NCBI GenBank assembly: GCA_963669155.1 | Contig: OZ022596.1 | Coordinates: 8,562,802-8,626,801 of the forward strand | Source of the DNA: Arbacia lixula | Taxonomy: Eukaryota > Echinodermata > Echinoidea > Arbacioida > Arbaciidae | Direction: 5' to 3' | Length of the DNA stretch: 64,000 nt | In this document: one piece after another, positions 27,701 to 42,700 of the stretch | How positions within the stretch are numbered: position 1 is the first letter of the stretch | How the letters are laid out: every line of letters begins with the position of its first letter | The notes under the pieces: generated by a model | What the model saw: the letters and a program-made list of their open reading frames with translations, nothing else | What the model was told of the DNA's origin: nothing | The model's database searches: none | Translations under genes and position numbers: made by a program

Positions 27701-30700
27701 AAACTTGGCTAAACTTGGAAAAACATAATGTGATATTTTCATTTCACATAGGAGCAATGGTACATTGCCCACCAAACATACACATTTTCTGAGAATAGCA
27801 AAGAGGCGGAGGCATATTTATCGACTGCGTGGCAGTCGAATTGCTCTAGTTGGCCTTGACCTAAGAGCATATTAGAACATCATATTACCAGCAACTTTGA
27901 TTATGGGAAAATGAACTATTTTCTCTGCTAGATCTGGACCAAGTCAGGGAATCAGGCCAATGCTTGGCTTCCTGCCCAGAGGAACATTGTGACGTCAGGC
28001 AACTATGAGCTGTTGATTGAGGCCACCAGGGGAGAGGACTGGTATGGGGATATCGCTATCGATACGATCAACCTCTCATCTGATGTCTGCCCTGGCTCAG
28101 GTAGGTGATTCGAGCTCTTCCTTGCTTTATGTGATTAACCCTAATACTGCCATAATGCGCCCCCCCCCCCCTTGTCAAACTTTTGTCGGTAGGTCCTTCT
28201 CGCACATTTTGATACCAAATTCATGGCAATCAAACTTCCCATGCAAGTAACAGAATATGTTTACCGAACACATGTCACTGAAATTTTGCGATTTCTCTAT
28301 AGGACTGTGTATAACCCTATTGACATAGTCAAGAGCTTTTCCATTCTCTGTAAATACTTTTCCAGTGAGTATCATTGTTTCAAATAGTGTAATTAATTAC
28401 CACACACACACATATTCACACATACCCACACCCAAAAAGCAAAAAATGCTTGAAGAAAAACAAAGAAATACATTGAACAACAATAAAATACATGAATGAT
28501 TTCTTTCAGAAATTGATGAGGGAGCTATGAAAGACATTAGTAACCAAAAATGCCATGCCTGAGCCTTTATTTAGTGAGAAGTACCAAAATCCATGATTTC
28601 TCACATAAATTAGCATAAATTGATTAATAAAATATAAGGTTTTTTGTAAATTTAGCTTTACAAGTTTGTAGATTACATAATTCTTGACCCTTGTACAAAA
28701 TTTTGAAGCAATCGTGCGACCCGTGGCTGAGATCCCGGGGGGGGGGGGGGGGGGGGGGTGGGGGGTGGGTTAGGGTTAGGGTTAGGGTTAGGGTAATAAC
28801 ACACTTTGAAATACCCCGGAAGTATTAGGCTTAATCTATGTTTCCCTGTGTTTTGAGGACAGAGAGTTGTGTCATTCCATGGATGTACACGTAGAGAAAT
28901 AATGCATGATCAGGCAAAGGAGTGACAGATTGTGACAGTGTCGTGAGAGTGTGATAAATCAATGATAAAATATGAGATGTTTTACTCCCTTTGAGAGTTG
29001 ATTGTGATATTTAACTTGGTCTTTTCGATTGGACGGAAATAGCAGGTGCCCAGTTTAACGGCGGATAATGTGCACCTCTGTATATTTATTTTTGTTTATT
29101 TTTTTAATCATATTTCTTGACAGGAATACATGTATGTTTCATGAGTATGCACAAAAAAGGTAGTGGAGTGACTGAAAAATGGAATGAATGCAACAATAAT
29201 TACCACAAGATACTCTTCTCTTGATGACAGTTGATTGTGATTTTGAGCTTGGGTTCTGTGACTGGACGAACGTGGATGCAGATGAGTTTGACTGGCAGTG
29301 GGACATGGCTGACAATGTGAAGGACAAAGCTCCAGAAGTTGACCACTCCACCCTCACTCCTTCAGGTTTGTAATATGCTTTTCACACTGGCAAAAATGTC
29401 CTTAGCCCCGTACTATATGTGGGGCTAAGGGGGGGGTGGGGGGGGGGGAGCCTTAGCCCCACCTATAGAACGGGGCTAAGCTTAGACCACTTTCTGTTCT
29501 CATTGGTTTTTACCAAAGTGGGCTAGCCCCACCAATAATCCAGGATTATTTGGCCCTGCAAAAAAGCAGGGCTAACCCCGCAATTGCAGTGCCAAGCCAA
29601 ATAGTCCAGGGCTAAGAGCGCCAGTGAGAACAGAAACTAAAAATAGTACGAGGCTATGGATAGTACGGTGCCAAGAAAACCTAGTGAGAAAAGGGTATAA
29701 GGCATCTTATTCCTCAGTAGAACCTAGAGACCCTAATCTGCTGTGGTGCGCATTAAGCTCCCTGTAGTGCAGTGGTGCATTTAGGCGATTAGTACACCAG
29801 TGACCGGTGCAATATGTACAGTAGAGCCTGAGATCACCGTCACAGCTGATTGCAATCAAATGCATTCATCTCCATACATTGACTGCAGTCTGATTGCAAT
29901 AGATTGCAATCAGCTGTGACGTTGATCTCAGGCCCAACTGTATATATAAATGTTAACTGGAGGCTATGTACCGAGGTGTTATAAATGTAAACAAACATGT
30001 TATTTCACTTTTCCTGAAATGGTTAGCGAAGTTATTCCCGAGGATTAATACTCGTTATTATTATGGTATCCTGCGGCTACATGCAGAGTCCTGTAAAAGT
30101 AAAATATAGTAAGAAATATATCAAAATCCCATTAAAAACTGCTTTTTTCCTGAATATGTGTTATTCCCTCTGCAAGGAGATGTGTGATTGTGACACCAAG
30201 AGCAACACCCATCACACTCCATTATGTGACCGCTCTGCTTCAAAGCCAGAACTTTTGCAGCACTGTATATTCACAAACTAGTGTTTTTCTTGTATTGATT
30301 GATGAAAATTTATATATTACCAAAAGTAAGCATTTTTTATTAAATATTCCTTGTAGGTCATTACCTCTATGTGGATACCTCCATCCCATTCACCGGTGCG
30401 ACTGCTCTGCTCCAGAGCCAAGACTACTTCCATACCGGTCTCCGCTGCATCTCCTTCTATTACCACATGAGCGGATCAAACCCCGGCTCCCTCTCCGTCT
30501 ATCGCCAGGACGACGGCGACATCTTCGTGACCCCCAGCTGGACCAAGGCTGGTAACCAAGGCAACCGCTGGCTGATGGGGCAGGTGGAGGTCATCCCAAC
30601 CTTGGACAAGAGCTATAAGGTAAAGGCTTAATCCTTTCAGTGTTTCACCTGCATGACATGTGAAATAAGTTCACATTTACTATAGACTAAGCATATAGAC

Positions 30701-33700
30701 TAAGCTATAGACAACATAGTTTAAGTAAAGTTGTGTCCCCACGCACTATAGAATCAGAAAGAAAGTATATTACACGTATTGGTGTGTTTACATCTACTGT
30801 AGATTCAGAAGAGAAGGTATGTGAAGGTGTGTTCCCCCACGCACTATAGAATCAGAAAGAAAGTATATTACACGTACTGGTGTGTTTACATCTACTGTAG
30901 ATTCAGAAGAGACGGTATGTGAAGGTGTGTCCCCACACACTATAGAATCAGAAAGAAAGTATATTACACGTACTGGTGTGTTCACGTCTAGTGTAGATTT
31001 AGAAGAGAAGGTATGTAAAGGTGTGTTCCCACGCACTAAAGAATCAGAAAGAAAGTATATTACACCTACTGGTGTGTTCAGATCTAGTGTAGATTCAGAA
31101 GAGAAGGTATGTGAAGGTGTTCCCCCACGCATGAGAGAATCAGAAAGAAAGTACATTGCACGTACTGGTGTGTTCACATCTACTGTAGATTCAGAAGAGA
31201 AGGCATGTAAAGGTGTGCCCTCACGCACTATAGAATCAGAAAGAAAGTACATTCCACATACTGGTGTATTGACATCTACAGTAGATTCAGAAGAGAAGGT
31301 TTGTAAAGGTATGCCCCCACGCACTATAGAATCAGAAAGAAAGTACATTACACGTAGTGGTGTGTTTACATCTAGCGCAGATTCAGAAGAGAAGGTATGT
31401 AAAGATGTGCCCCCACGCACTATAGAATCAGAAAGAAAGTACATTCCACATACTGGTGTATTGACATCTACAGTAGATTCAGAAGAGAAGGTTTGTAAAG
31501 GTATGCCCCCACGCACTATAGAATAAGAAAGAAAGTACATTACACGTAGTGGTGTGTTTACATCTAGCGTAGATTCAGAAGAGAAGGTATGTAAAGGTGT
31601 GCCCCCAAGCACTATAGAATCAGAAAGAAAGTATATTACACGTACTGGTGTGTTTACATCTACTGTAGATTCAGAAGAGAAGGTATGTAAATGTGTGTCC
31701 CCACGCACTAAAGAATCAGAAAGAAAGTATATTACACGTACTGGTGTGTTCAGATCTAGTGTAGATTCAGAAGAGAAGGTATGTAAAGGTGTGTCCCCAC
31801 GCACTATAGAATCAGAAAGAAAGTACATTACACGTACTGGTGTGTTCACATCTACTGTAGATTCAGAAAAGTGCAAAGTTTGACTGATGGTGTTTACAGA
31901 CCTATCATCTGTCCAGAAAAGAGCACATGTCAAGTAATGGTGTGTTCACATGAATTTTAACATTCAAACAAAAACATGTATGTAATAGTGTGTCAACAAG
32001 TCTTATATTATTTTCTTTTAATTGTAAAAAGCAGTGTGATTACATGTACATTTAGATCCACAAAAGAATATGTTATGACAAAATTAGATGTTGTATACAT
32101 TTAAATTTAATAATAAAATTGTCAACAAAGAGCATATTATAACCAATGGAGGGTTCTCATCTTCTATAAGTGCAGAAAAGAACAACTTTAAGAAGTGGCC
32201 ATGTTCACATCTACTATAGATTAAGAAAAAGTCATAGTTTAAGCAATTTTGTGTTCACATCCTCTGTAGACTCATCAAAGAGTGTGGACTAAATCATGGT
32301 GTGTTTACTTCTACTATAGATATCGAAATGAATATATTATAAACAATATTATAAGCAGTAGTGTGTTCATATTTTCTGTAGATAGGTTTTGCTACATTTG
32401 TTTTCTGGGTCATCTTCTGTTGATGGTAAATCTAAAAGTCCTCTGAAGCCACTGTGTTGCCTTTCTCCTATCCACATTTCTATAAATAAGTACTTGAGTA
32501 ACAGTGTTATTTTATTTTCTTCTACTTGTAGATTTACTTTGAGGCCATCTCGGGAGGCCAATCATCAGACAGCAATCTGGCAATCGATGATATCAACATC
32601 GACGACCGGATTTGCCTGCCTCAAGGGGACTGCACTTTTGAGTTTGACATGTGTGGTTATGTAAATGACTATGAGAATGACGATTTTGATTGGTTGAGGG
32701 GTAGTTATGGCTCCTCCCCATCCAGTTACACTGGACCCAGCTTTGATCACACTCTCCAGACAGGATACGGTAAGATTATTTATTTATTTTAGTGTTTTTT
32801 TAGAAGGCTTGTACTGTTCTCCATGGAGGCAATTTGTACAAATAAAAAGAAATATGTACATGTGCATAATAACAGAAATGTAGTAAATAAGAAAAATAAA
32901 TAGATATACAGGACTGTTATACAGGTACAAACCAAAAAGGTACAGCACATGTAACAATGTAACACTGATCAAGTGTATGCAAAATGCAATGATGTAGTAG
33001 TATAGTTATACGAATGATTTCATGTTACCACATAAGTGGAAATATATCATAAAACAAGTATAAATGAGAGTGGTTGTGTATCTAATCATATTTGTCAATA
33101 GGTTTTATTAACAAATTTACATGAAATTAAGTGCAACCAAGGCCATATCAGTCAACCAAGGCCATATCAGTCAATATGTATATAACAGTGTTGTTTCCGT
33201 GGTTGTGTTCTTGCGCCCTCCAGGTCACTATGTGTTCATTGAGGCGTCCAGCCCCAGGGTAGAGGGAGACAAGGCCTGGTTGCTCAGCGAGAGCTTCGCC
33301 CCAACAGCAGGTGAGAAGTGCACCCAGTCTGATAGATATAGGTCATGATTAAAGGGCATACACTGTACTGGGAAGACAAAAATGCCTTCAAAAGTTAATC
33401 GTGAGCAATCTTCTTGCCAATGGTCTAAAGTCATGTACTGTCCATTTGAGAAACTTGCTGAAAGTTCTTTGCCCTCAAATGATCCACATTTCGAGTAATT
33501 AGTGATTAAATCACCCATCCTCAACATGTTCGGTCCGAACATTTTGAGGATTCTACTAATAATCATTAATTACTCCAAATGTGGATCAAGTGAAGGCAAA
33601 AAACTTTCAGCAAGTTTCTAAAATGGACAATACATGAATTTAAGACCATTGGCAAGAAGATTGATCACGATCACCTTTTTAAGGCATTTTTGTCTTCCCA

Positions 33701-36700
33701 GTACAGTATATTCCCTTCAAGAGAGCAACAAGGAAGTGCTACCTAAATTCCGTATTTGATGTCATTTGAAAAATAAGATAAGCCTGGGTGGCAATACTCA
33801 AATATGTTTAATCTCTGATTAGATTAGTTTTACACAAAGTGACCTATGTGCTGTTTTTCTGGTTCATGTAAAGTTTCAACTTATCTAAATGTTAGGTTGC
33901 AGTACATTTATTCATTCCATAGATCTTACATTCAATGATAACTCTGCGATGGTTTCTCTAAGATAATTCTCTATATCTCTGGTTCTCTTTTTCCAAACTC
34001 TCTGATATCTACTTTATATTCATGTAAATTGGTTCTTAACTAAAATACAATTCAATGAAATATCTTGGATTTGTAATGACTTACATTCATATACTAAACT
34101 ATAATGACCAAAAGCTTTGTGTAGTTTTCCAGTGAAACTTGATGGTCCCATGTCACAGTGTCACTATCCCAGTATTAGTGTCATCTAGAAAACATTGATT
34201 TCAGGGTCATAGCGCTTTCTGAAAGTGAGCATTATGATTTGGTGCACTGGATTGCTTGGTGGACTTGTAGAGAATAACCCTATGTTCATATAACAGGCCG
34301 CTGCATGAGATTCTATTACCACATGTATGGGGTTGGTATGGGCAACCTGACCGTCTACACAGCAACAGAGGGCGGTACACCCAAGCAAATCTGGTCTGAG
34401 ACGGGTAACCATGGAAATGTCTGGCTGCAGGCAAAACTATTCGTCAGTGAAACGTCCACATTCTGGGTAAATTCAGTGTGTCTTCTTCAGGGTGATCTGC
34501 CTCTTTCCTGTTTAAGGCCCCGTACCACCTTGCTGGGCTCCTGAGTAGTTTTTGCTTAATTTCCTACATAAGAATCTGTTTTTACCCAAGTAAAGTTATA
34601 TTGACTTGATAGATTATTAAATATCGAACAATTTGAATCCATGTAATCTGACACCACATGCACCTCATTAGCATAATCAGCGATTCAAGGTCAATACTTT
34701 GATCACACCTCCTAGGCAATTGTAATCATCCAATCTCTCTCAAATTTGCTAGAGAGATGTCCCAGAGTATACTCTTTATTGGTATTGAAGCTTTTCACCA
34801 TACATATTTTCTTTTATTTTTTATGATTTTTTTTCTCAACCAATCACGGCATTAGCTGCCTAATTATGTATTCATGAGCTAATTAATCAACAACCAAACA
34901 TAGTTTGAGAAAAAGCTTCAATAAGAACTTAGATAATTATGTTATCTCCCATCTTGCACAGTTTCAGCTCATTCAAATGCAGCATTCTCCAGATACACTC
35001 ACTGAAGTGGACCACACATACTGCAAATTCAAAGTTTGGAGAAAACAAAGAAAATAACAAGAATATCACTCCTCAGTCAGGAACGCACCATATTCTATGA
35101 CTCCTGTACCGAAAAAAGTGAAAAAAGACATCATTCTTTGGAATTAATTGCATTATTTAATTAATTTAACATCAATTTATACAGTTACATTCAAATATAT
35201 ACACATAATTCAATAAATATTATTATATTAATATGATTTACTAAAATTACTACTGGGGAAACTGGGTCGCCCTGACCAGCGTTTGTACTGTTGATGCCAA
35301 GGCGACCCAGCTCACACATGAATACAGGTGCTGGGGGAAGGACGTGGCAGTGTCGCTGGTCTTCTACTAGTATTGCACAATACCCATTAATATACATATT
35401 TACAATTGGAAAATAACAAATTAGTAATATAGATCAAGTAATATTTACACCAAGAAAAAATATATATATACATGTACAAACGAAAAAACAAAATTAAAAT
35501 GCCCCAGCCTCATACACTACCCCTTCCTGCTCTACATAATCTTCCTCCCGCCTCTTCTTAGCTACCCTATCTATTTCCCTTTTCCTTTTAGTTACCTCCC
35601 TAGCCCTTAATTCTGAACCCATTAACCTCAGTGAATCTTTTTTCTCTGCAATAGACAATGCGTGAGCTCCCATTTCAAGGTTCAATCCGGAGAGGATTCT
35701 GTTGCGACCTTTCACTGCGCCACAATTGAATGCCAGTACTGCCATATTTGTGGCAAGGGCAACCACTCGTGGGCCTCTCCACAGGTGTTTGGGACACCTT
35801 CGCCAGATGAGAGAGTTGAAGCTCTCATTCTGGTTTTGGGTGTAACCTGGGAGGCATCTCTCAAGGAGATTTTTGTGACTTAGGCGCTCAAAGATAGGCT
35901 TGAGTAGTTCAAGGAACCGGCCATCAAGATGGTGATCCTTGTCACTCATTGTACCTTTGTTTCTGTACTCACAAAAGTCATTATCAGGACAGTACTGGTG
36001 GCGGGCTTCAGTATCATCATTTTTACATGAATGATAAAGAATAGCCAATACCATCCTTTGCATTTTATCTACAGCCTTACTTCTCTCTGTTTCATCCCTA
36101 ATTACACTACCTACACTATGTTTCTTTATAGTATTCCTATATTGCTTACTTAACCTACCTACTGTCCCTGTATCCGAAGTACCCCATAAATGACCCGTTG
36201 CTGACCCCCTTCCCTTCCTCATTAGTTTCCTATCATCGGCTGTGTGATCCCCATTCTTACGAAAATTATCTAAAGCATTAAACATTCTTTTACCTACGTG
36301 CCCTACACAATCATATTTCCTAACTTTACCTGCATCCCCATATGTGTTTTCAACTTTGTTAAATGTAGCACTATCCCCATCACAAATCATATATTTATAT
36401 CTTAGCCTATGCTTATCTACAGATCTATCCCACATATTTTTAGCTGCTTCACTTTCCATACTACCACTGCTTCCCTTATGAGTCCCCAAACATTTATCTT
36501 TATGACCCTCCCACCATTGTTTGTATTCATCCCCCTCCCTGTCCCAATCTTTCCTTACTTTACATGCATTACAAAATTTCGATAAAACCTCCCTATCTAA
36601 AACCTCCCCAGTGTCCATACTAATAACCACCCCTACCCCATTATTTGAAACATGTCCCCGTTTGTGCCACGTCCCATCATACGACACTGCCACGTCCAGG

Positions 36701-39700
36701 ATGTCTGCAGGGTGCAGTTAATTTGTGTGTACTCATGAGAAATATAACAAGAAACACAAATGTGTTTCTGTTGTACACTTTTATGTTCTGAATTCTAAAA
36801 ATGCTGCAACATGGCTGATATTCAACGAGTAGTTGGTATCGGTGATTACAAGCTTCACCAGTTGATATCCAGGCCTACATGTACTAGTGTCTAAAGCTCG
36901 TTATTTAGATTGTACATATTTAGTAGATGTGTGATTGAGTTGTTGGCATCAGATATCAAGACAAACCGCTTAATGATATTTTCATGTTTTATCCTTTCAT
37001 ATTTTTACCCATCAGCTGATATGTGATTGAGTTGGTGGCATTAGATATCAAGACAAACTGCTTAATGATATTTTCAAGTTTTATCCTTTCATATTTTTAC
37101 CCATCAGCTGATATGTGATTGAGTTGGTGGCATTAGATATCAAGACAAACCGCTTAATGATATGTTCATGTTTTATTCTTTCACATTTTTACCCATCAGC
37201 TGATATGTGATTGAGTTGTTGGCATCAGAGATCAAGACAAATCACATGATTATATCTTGATGTTTTCTCCTTTCAGCTGATATTTGAGGGAGTGGTTGGT
37301 CCCAGTGAGACGAGTGACATGGCGTTAGATGATATGATTCTCTATGATTACATCTGTGCTTACACCTTTGCTCCACCTTCTGTTCGCCCACCTCCCCCAA
37401 CGTATGGTGAGTAGCCAAACTGAGATCATTCTATGTTACTGTATAAGCTATTATATTCCACATACTAAGAATGTTGTTATATGATTGCTCAAGAGTTGAT
37501 CACATTACTGTATAAGCCACTATATTCCACATATTAAGAATGTTGCTATATGATTGGTCAAGAGTTGATCACGTGATAAAGGGTAGTTTTGCCCATCTGA
37601 TTACCTGAGAAGAAAAGTTTGTTACGCTCTAGGTGATAGTACTTTTTGGTTTTGCTGATCTCTTCACTCCCCACAGTCCTAACGCGTGATCAATATTTTG
37701 AGTATTGGTGAAATAAAAGTGCGTTACACTCGGACTATCAACTGACAGTAGCTCCTCCTGAAACGCCATAACGCGCGTCCTAGTAACGCGCGTCTTAACC
37801 CGTGTTCCCCATGGCAGCGGCTCGGGGTAAAGTAGAGAAGTAAACATTACTTTTGTACGTCAAATTGTCATATTTGGTATAGATAGTTGGTTTCAGATGT
37901 GGAATATAAAGCAAATAATCAACTTTTGGTTTCAGGTAATGAGACGAACTATCACTTCCTCGGCGATCTGGATGTGTACGCTATCTTTCCTCAGCTGCGC
38001 TTCAGAAAAATAGCTACATCCAGATCGCGTCGGAAGTGATAGTTCGTCCAATCACCCTCACCAACGTTGATTATTTGCTTAATATTTTTGTATACTGAGC
38101 ATGCAATGCTTCCCTGGCTCGCCATATTATGTACTCAATTGGCAACTGTTGCTGATGAAGCGAATCTCTCCCATCAATGAAAACCAATTCGTCATTGTCA
38201 TCATATTCATGCAGTGTACAGAATTGATTCAATAGTTTGTAAAAACGTTGACTAATCAATAAATTTAATGATTCTTTATGTGCTGACAATATGAACAAAA
38301 TGTATCGAATCTTTTACATCTCGCAGCTGTAGACTCAGTGGCTGATCAAGAAACGCATTCACACATAAATAGAATGGAACATGAATAAATGAATGAATGA
38401 AAAAAATGTAAATATGCTGACAATTTTAACTGAATCAATGAGACATTTATATCTAACAGCTCCTGACTCGCACAACTGTGACTTTGAGACTGACTTCTGT
38501 ACGTGGAGCCAGGACCCTGATAATGACTTTCCGTGGGTCAGAGCTTCTGGTTCTACGGTCAACGCAGGGAGTGGACCCAGCTATGACCACACCAAAAAAG
38601 ACCAAACAGGTAAGACCAGATTATTTGGTACCTCGAATAGTAATTCTCCCTATCGCATATAACTCTTTGAACCTGAACGCATGTGGCGCTCTAATTTTTT
38701 TTTACCTTTAATTCATGGGATATGACCTTCCGGACCACAAACATTCTATAGCCATCATCTTGCTTGTGTCTTTTCGTTCTTTCATTAGTCCATCCACAAT
38801 CAATGTTGAGGTAGGCAAAAAACATCGCCGTGAGTCATTGGTGGTATTTTTTTCAAGTCCTTCGTCCATGTGTATAAATAGGTATTAATATTATGAGGTT
38901 TACGAGGGTCGAAATTACAGATTCTGTGCATTATTGCGTGAATTGAATACATACCAAACTCTTACCGGAAGTATACGTCCCAAAAGCAATCGATTAGATA
39001 TCGGTATTGCGAGGTAACATGGTTTGATAGCGGCTATATGCGATAGGGAGAATTGTCTTTAAATTCGGTCAGAACCTCCAAAGCATGGATGGATTGTGTG
39101 GTGGCTGCTCTTTGCACATCAGATCACGATATAATTGTTTCTCAACTGAAAAGTGAAGTAGTACTACTGTAAAGAGGATAGGTTAATCAACATTTCACAA
39201 CAATTTTTCTTGTGTAATTAAATTTTAAGGAGATATGGTCACTTGGAAATGAAACACACGTTACATTTGAACCCATAGACAAGCTTAACAAGGCCTTAGG
39301 ACTGACGGGGTATCATGCATGGCACAGTAAGAGTATATCATTACATAACCTAAACCAATATTGTAATTATGCAACTAATCATTTCTAATGTGTAAATTCC
39401 AGGCTACTCCATTTAGATAAAGACCTTAAATGTGGCTGCACAGTGCATCATAGAACGACTTTTCCTGATTGCTTCTAATGTGTAAATGTTGTTCCTATTT
39501 CAGGGTACTACGTTTAGATAAAGACCTTAAATGTGGCTGCATGGTGCATCATGGGAAGACTTTTCCTGAAATGCTTTATAGAGCTATTTGCTTCTAATGT
39601 GTAAATGTTGTTCTTATTGCAGAGTACTATATTTACATCGATACGGCCAATGGCCAGCGGGGCGACAAGGCCCACCCAAACTCAGCTCTCCTCCAGTGTG

Positions 39701-42700
39701 TCAATGTGACGGCCTATTGCATGGAGCTCTGCTACCATCAACAGCACAAAACCAATGCTCTTATCATGTAGTTCTTTTTTATACCAATAATGTCAATATT
39801 GCACATTTCAGGGTAGTAGATACATTAAGATATCCGATGGGAAGCAGAATGACATCACTTACCTAAACTTTCTTTTGATACATCTGAATTGTCTAAACTA
39901 GTACTAATCTGTTTCTTGATTTTTTTGCTCATATTCATGTCAAATTATTATAGGGAATTGATTCCCCTATAACAACACATAGGTAATGTGTTAATCATGC
40001 AGGGTTTTGTTTTGTACATGTTTATGTTGCACATTTCAGGGTACTACATTTACATCGATACGGCTGATGGCCAGCAAGGTGACAAGGCTCGGCTTAACTC
40101 CGCCCTCCTCCAGAACGTCAATGAAACCGGCTACTGCATGGAGTTCTGGTTTCACATGTACGGTCAGCATCTGGGCACCTTGACCGTCTATGAGAAGAAG
40201 GAGGACGACACTGAGACGGCCGTGTGGACTGAAAATTGGCCCAGGGGCCCATTCTGGAACCAAGCCCAGATCCACTTCACAGATACCGGCAACTATATGG
40301 TGAGTAGATATCATACCGTCCCTTGCATTATAGCCCTCAGCTCGGAATCTACATTTCATTTTTATCGATTCCACCTGCTTTTGCTGATATGTGTAGTAAC
40401 CAAGTGTTGATACATTGTTAAAAACATATATATGTTTGGTTAATGTCCTGGACGAAATAAGACAAGTAAATGTGCTTACCAGTTTTACCAGTTTTGCAAG
40501 TGATGTAATGTGAGATATGTTTTCAACTGTTCTAATCGCTCACTGCAAAAACAAATAACTGTTTAATTTTGTAAACAAAATCCCCTCACATATTTACATA
40601 CATACTTCGTTACAAGTCAGAGAGAAATGATGCACATGCTTTCCAGTATTACAGGTGTTTCTACTTGGAATACCTTTTCAACTGTTATTGTCCATCAATA
40701 AAATGCAAATTCCAAAATGGCGTTTATTTCTCATTGAACTATACATGTTATTTGTTTGTATATATGTAAACCATGTTTGTGTTATATGTCAAAGCAGGGG
40801 CCCCTGGTAGAACAGTGTTCAACCACTGACGGGACTACCCTGGGTAAAGAACACCAATGAAATAAAATAAAATAAAATAAAATCTACAATCTATACAGAC
40901 AGAAATATGATTTAGTTTTTGTTGCATCTTGGTAGCCATCTTTTAGTCAAACACTTTCTCATTCACAACGTAACTGGTGCTAAGTAACTGAACTCTAATG
41001 TTCAGTTACCACATTATATCATATTATTTATTTCAATTATTCAAAAAGACATTTAAAAATAATTCAGTATGTGCTATTTGTCTTGTTGTCTACTTCAAGT
41101 GTGATATTCTGAAAGAAAATTGTCTTTGCAGTAAGTTGGTAATCCTTAAATTAACTCAGGTAGAACTGCTAATAGGCCAATCATGAAGAAAATTTCATAT
41201 AACAAACGTTCAGTTGTAATTCAACATGTAAATGTCCATGCACCATTTTACATCATTTAGAGGAAGGAAAGCCTTCAAAATATATTTGATTTTTTTCTGA
41301 TTGTTTGCTTTAGATCATCTTTTAGGGGACACGTGGTGTGAAACTATGACATATCATACCTGAAAAATGATAGAACATGTATGTTTTCTTTGTACATTAG
41401 ACCCCAAAAAGGCCTTCAAAATATATTATGATTTTTATTTACAGCTGTGTGGTGCAGAATATTATGTATTTTAATGTATTTGAATATTTGTTTATGGTTG
41501 TTTACTCTACATCATCTTTGAAGGGCCATATATATAATATATATATGTGTATAAATATATATCAAAATATATGTTTTTACGGTTGTTTTCTCTAGATCAT
41601 CTTTGAAGGGACATATATATAATATATATATATATGTGTATATATATATCAAAATATATGTCTTTATGGTTGTTTACTCTAGATCATCTTTGAAGGGACA
41701 CGAGGAGAGGACTACATGGGTGACATTGCTCTGGATGACCTATCTTTCCACCCTGGTGTCTGTCCTACACCATGTGAGTAGACAATGACTCCTTTAAAAT
41801 TATTTGCCCTCAAATAATGTACATTTGGAGTAATGAGTGATTAAATCACAAATGGTCAAAATGTTCGGCCCGAACATTTTGAAAATTTAATCACTAATCA
41901 TTAATTACTCCAAATGTGGATCATTTGAGGGCAAATAACTTTCAGCAAGCTTGTAAAATGGACACTACATGAATTTAAGGCCATTGGCAAGAAGATTGCT
42001 CACGATTACCTTTTGAAGGCTTTTTTGCCTTCCCAGTACAGTATATGCCCTTTAACTATTAACATGCCAGATAAACTGCTGCTCTAAGTATATACTGTGT
42101 GTGTAGTGTGATAAAAACACATATAGCACATAAAGAATAAAGTACTACTCTGCCCTACTCTGACAAAAGGAATCAAGTGACAAATCACTCAAATCTGGGT
42201 TACTGGTATTCTTAGATTGTACCCAGCATTCCCTACATTCCCTACATTCCCTACGAGATATTAAATTCAATGCACTGATGCCAATGCAAGTGACAGACAC
42301 ATTTTGCTCATTTACAAGAAAAGTCTCTTTCGTCAGTTGCTTCCTTTTGTTGGTGTAGGGCAGTACTGTTGAATTTTCTTTTTTTTTTAAATATGGCAAA
42401 ATCCTACAGAGCAGGAGTTTATCTGGAGCATCGCATTGTCGTATGATGCTCAGAAAATGTTCTCTTTGCACAATCAGGAGATCTACCTGTTGTAGGTGAA
42501 ATAATATCCATTTAGAAAAGCTTATCTGACTCGCAAAAAATTAGACTCGCGAAATATATGGCATATACAGTATGAGGAAGCTAACAAATCCATTGGGCAA
42601 AGCTTACCTGTACCTAAGACAGATAATGAGTGAGTTAGCGTACTATTCGTGGTAGGTGGAGCTGTTGCAGTAAGTTCATCATAGTCAAATAATCTATTGT

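Noticed and set aside
30882-31883. Repeating plus-strand frames ([15 protein letters not shown]-type)
   Set aside because: Same minisatellite. The true intron runs from 30620 to 32531 in phase 0, and the frames lack the fixed start, end or conservation expected of an exon.
30794-31933. 379-codon open frame on the minus strand
   Set aside because: It is the 96-bp minisatellite read in a frame that never meets a stop because the period is 32 codons. No domain, splice context or non-repetitive part supports a gene.
33228-33566. Antisense frames over exons 23, 24, 27 and 37
   Set aside because: Shadows of GC-richer coding exons; the plus-strand reading has MAM motifs and consistent phase.
35191-35397. 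68-codon minus-strand frame next to the transposase
   Set aside because: No domain and mostly low-complexity hydrophobic tail; probably transposon flank.
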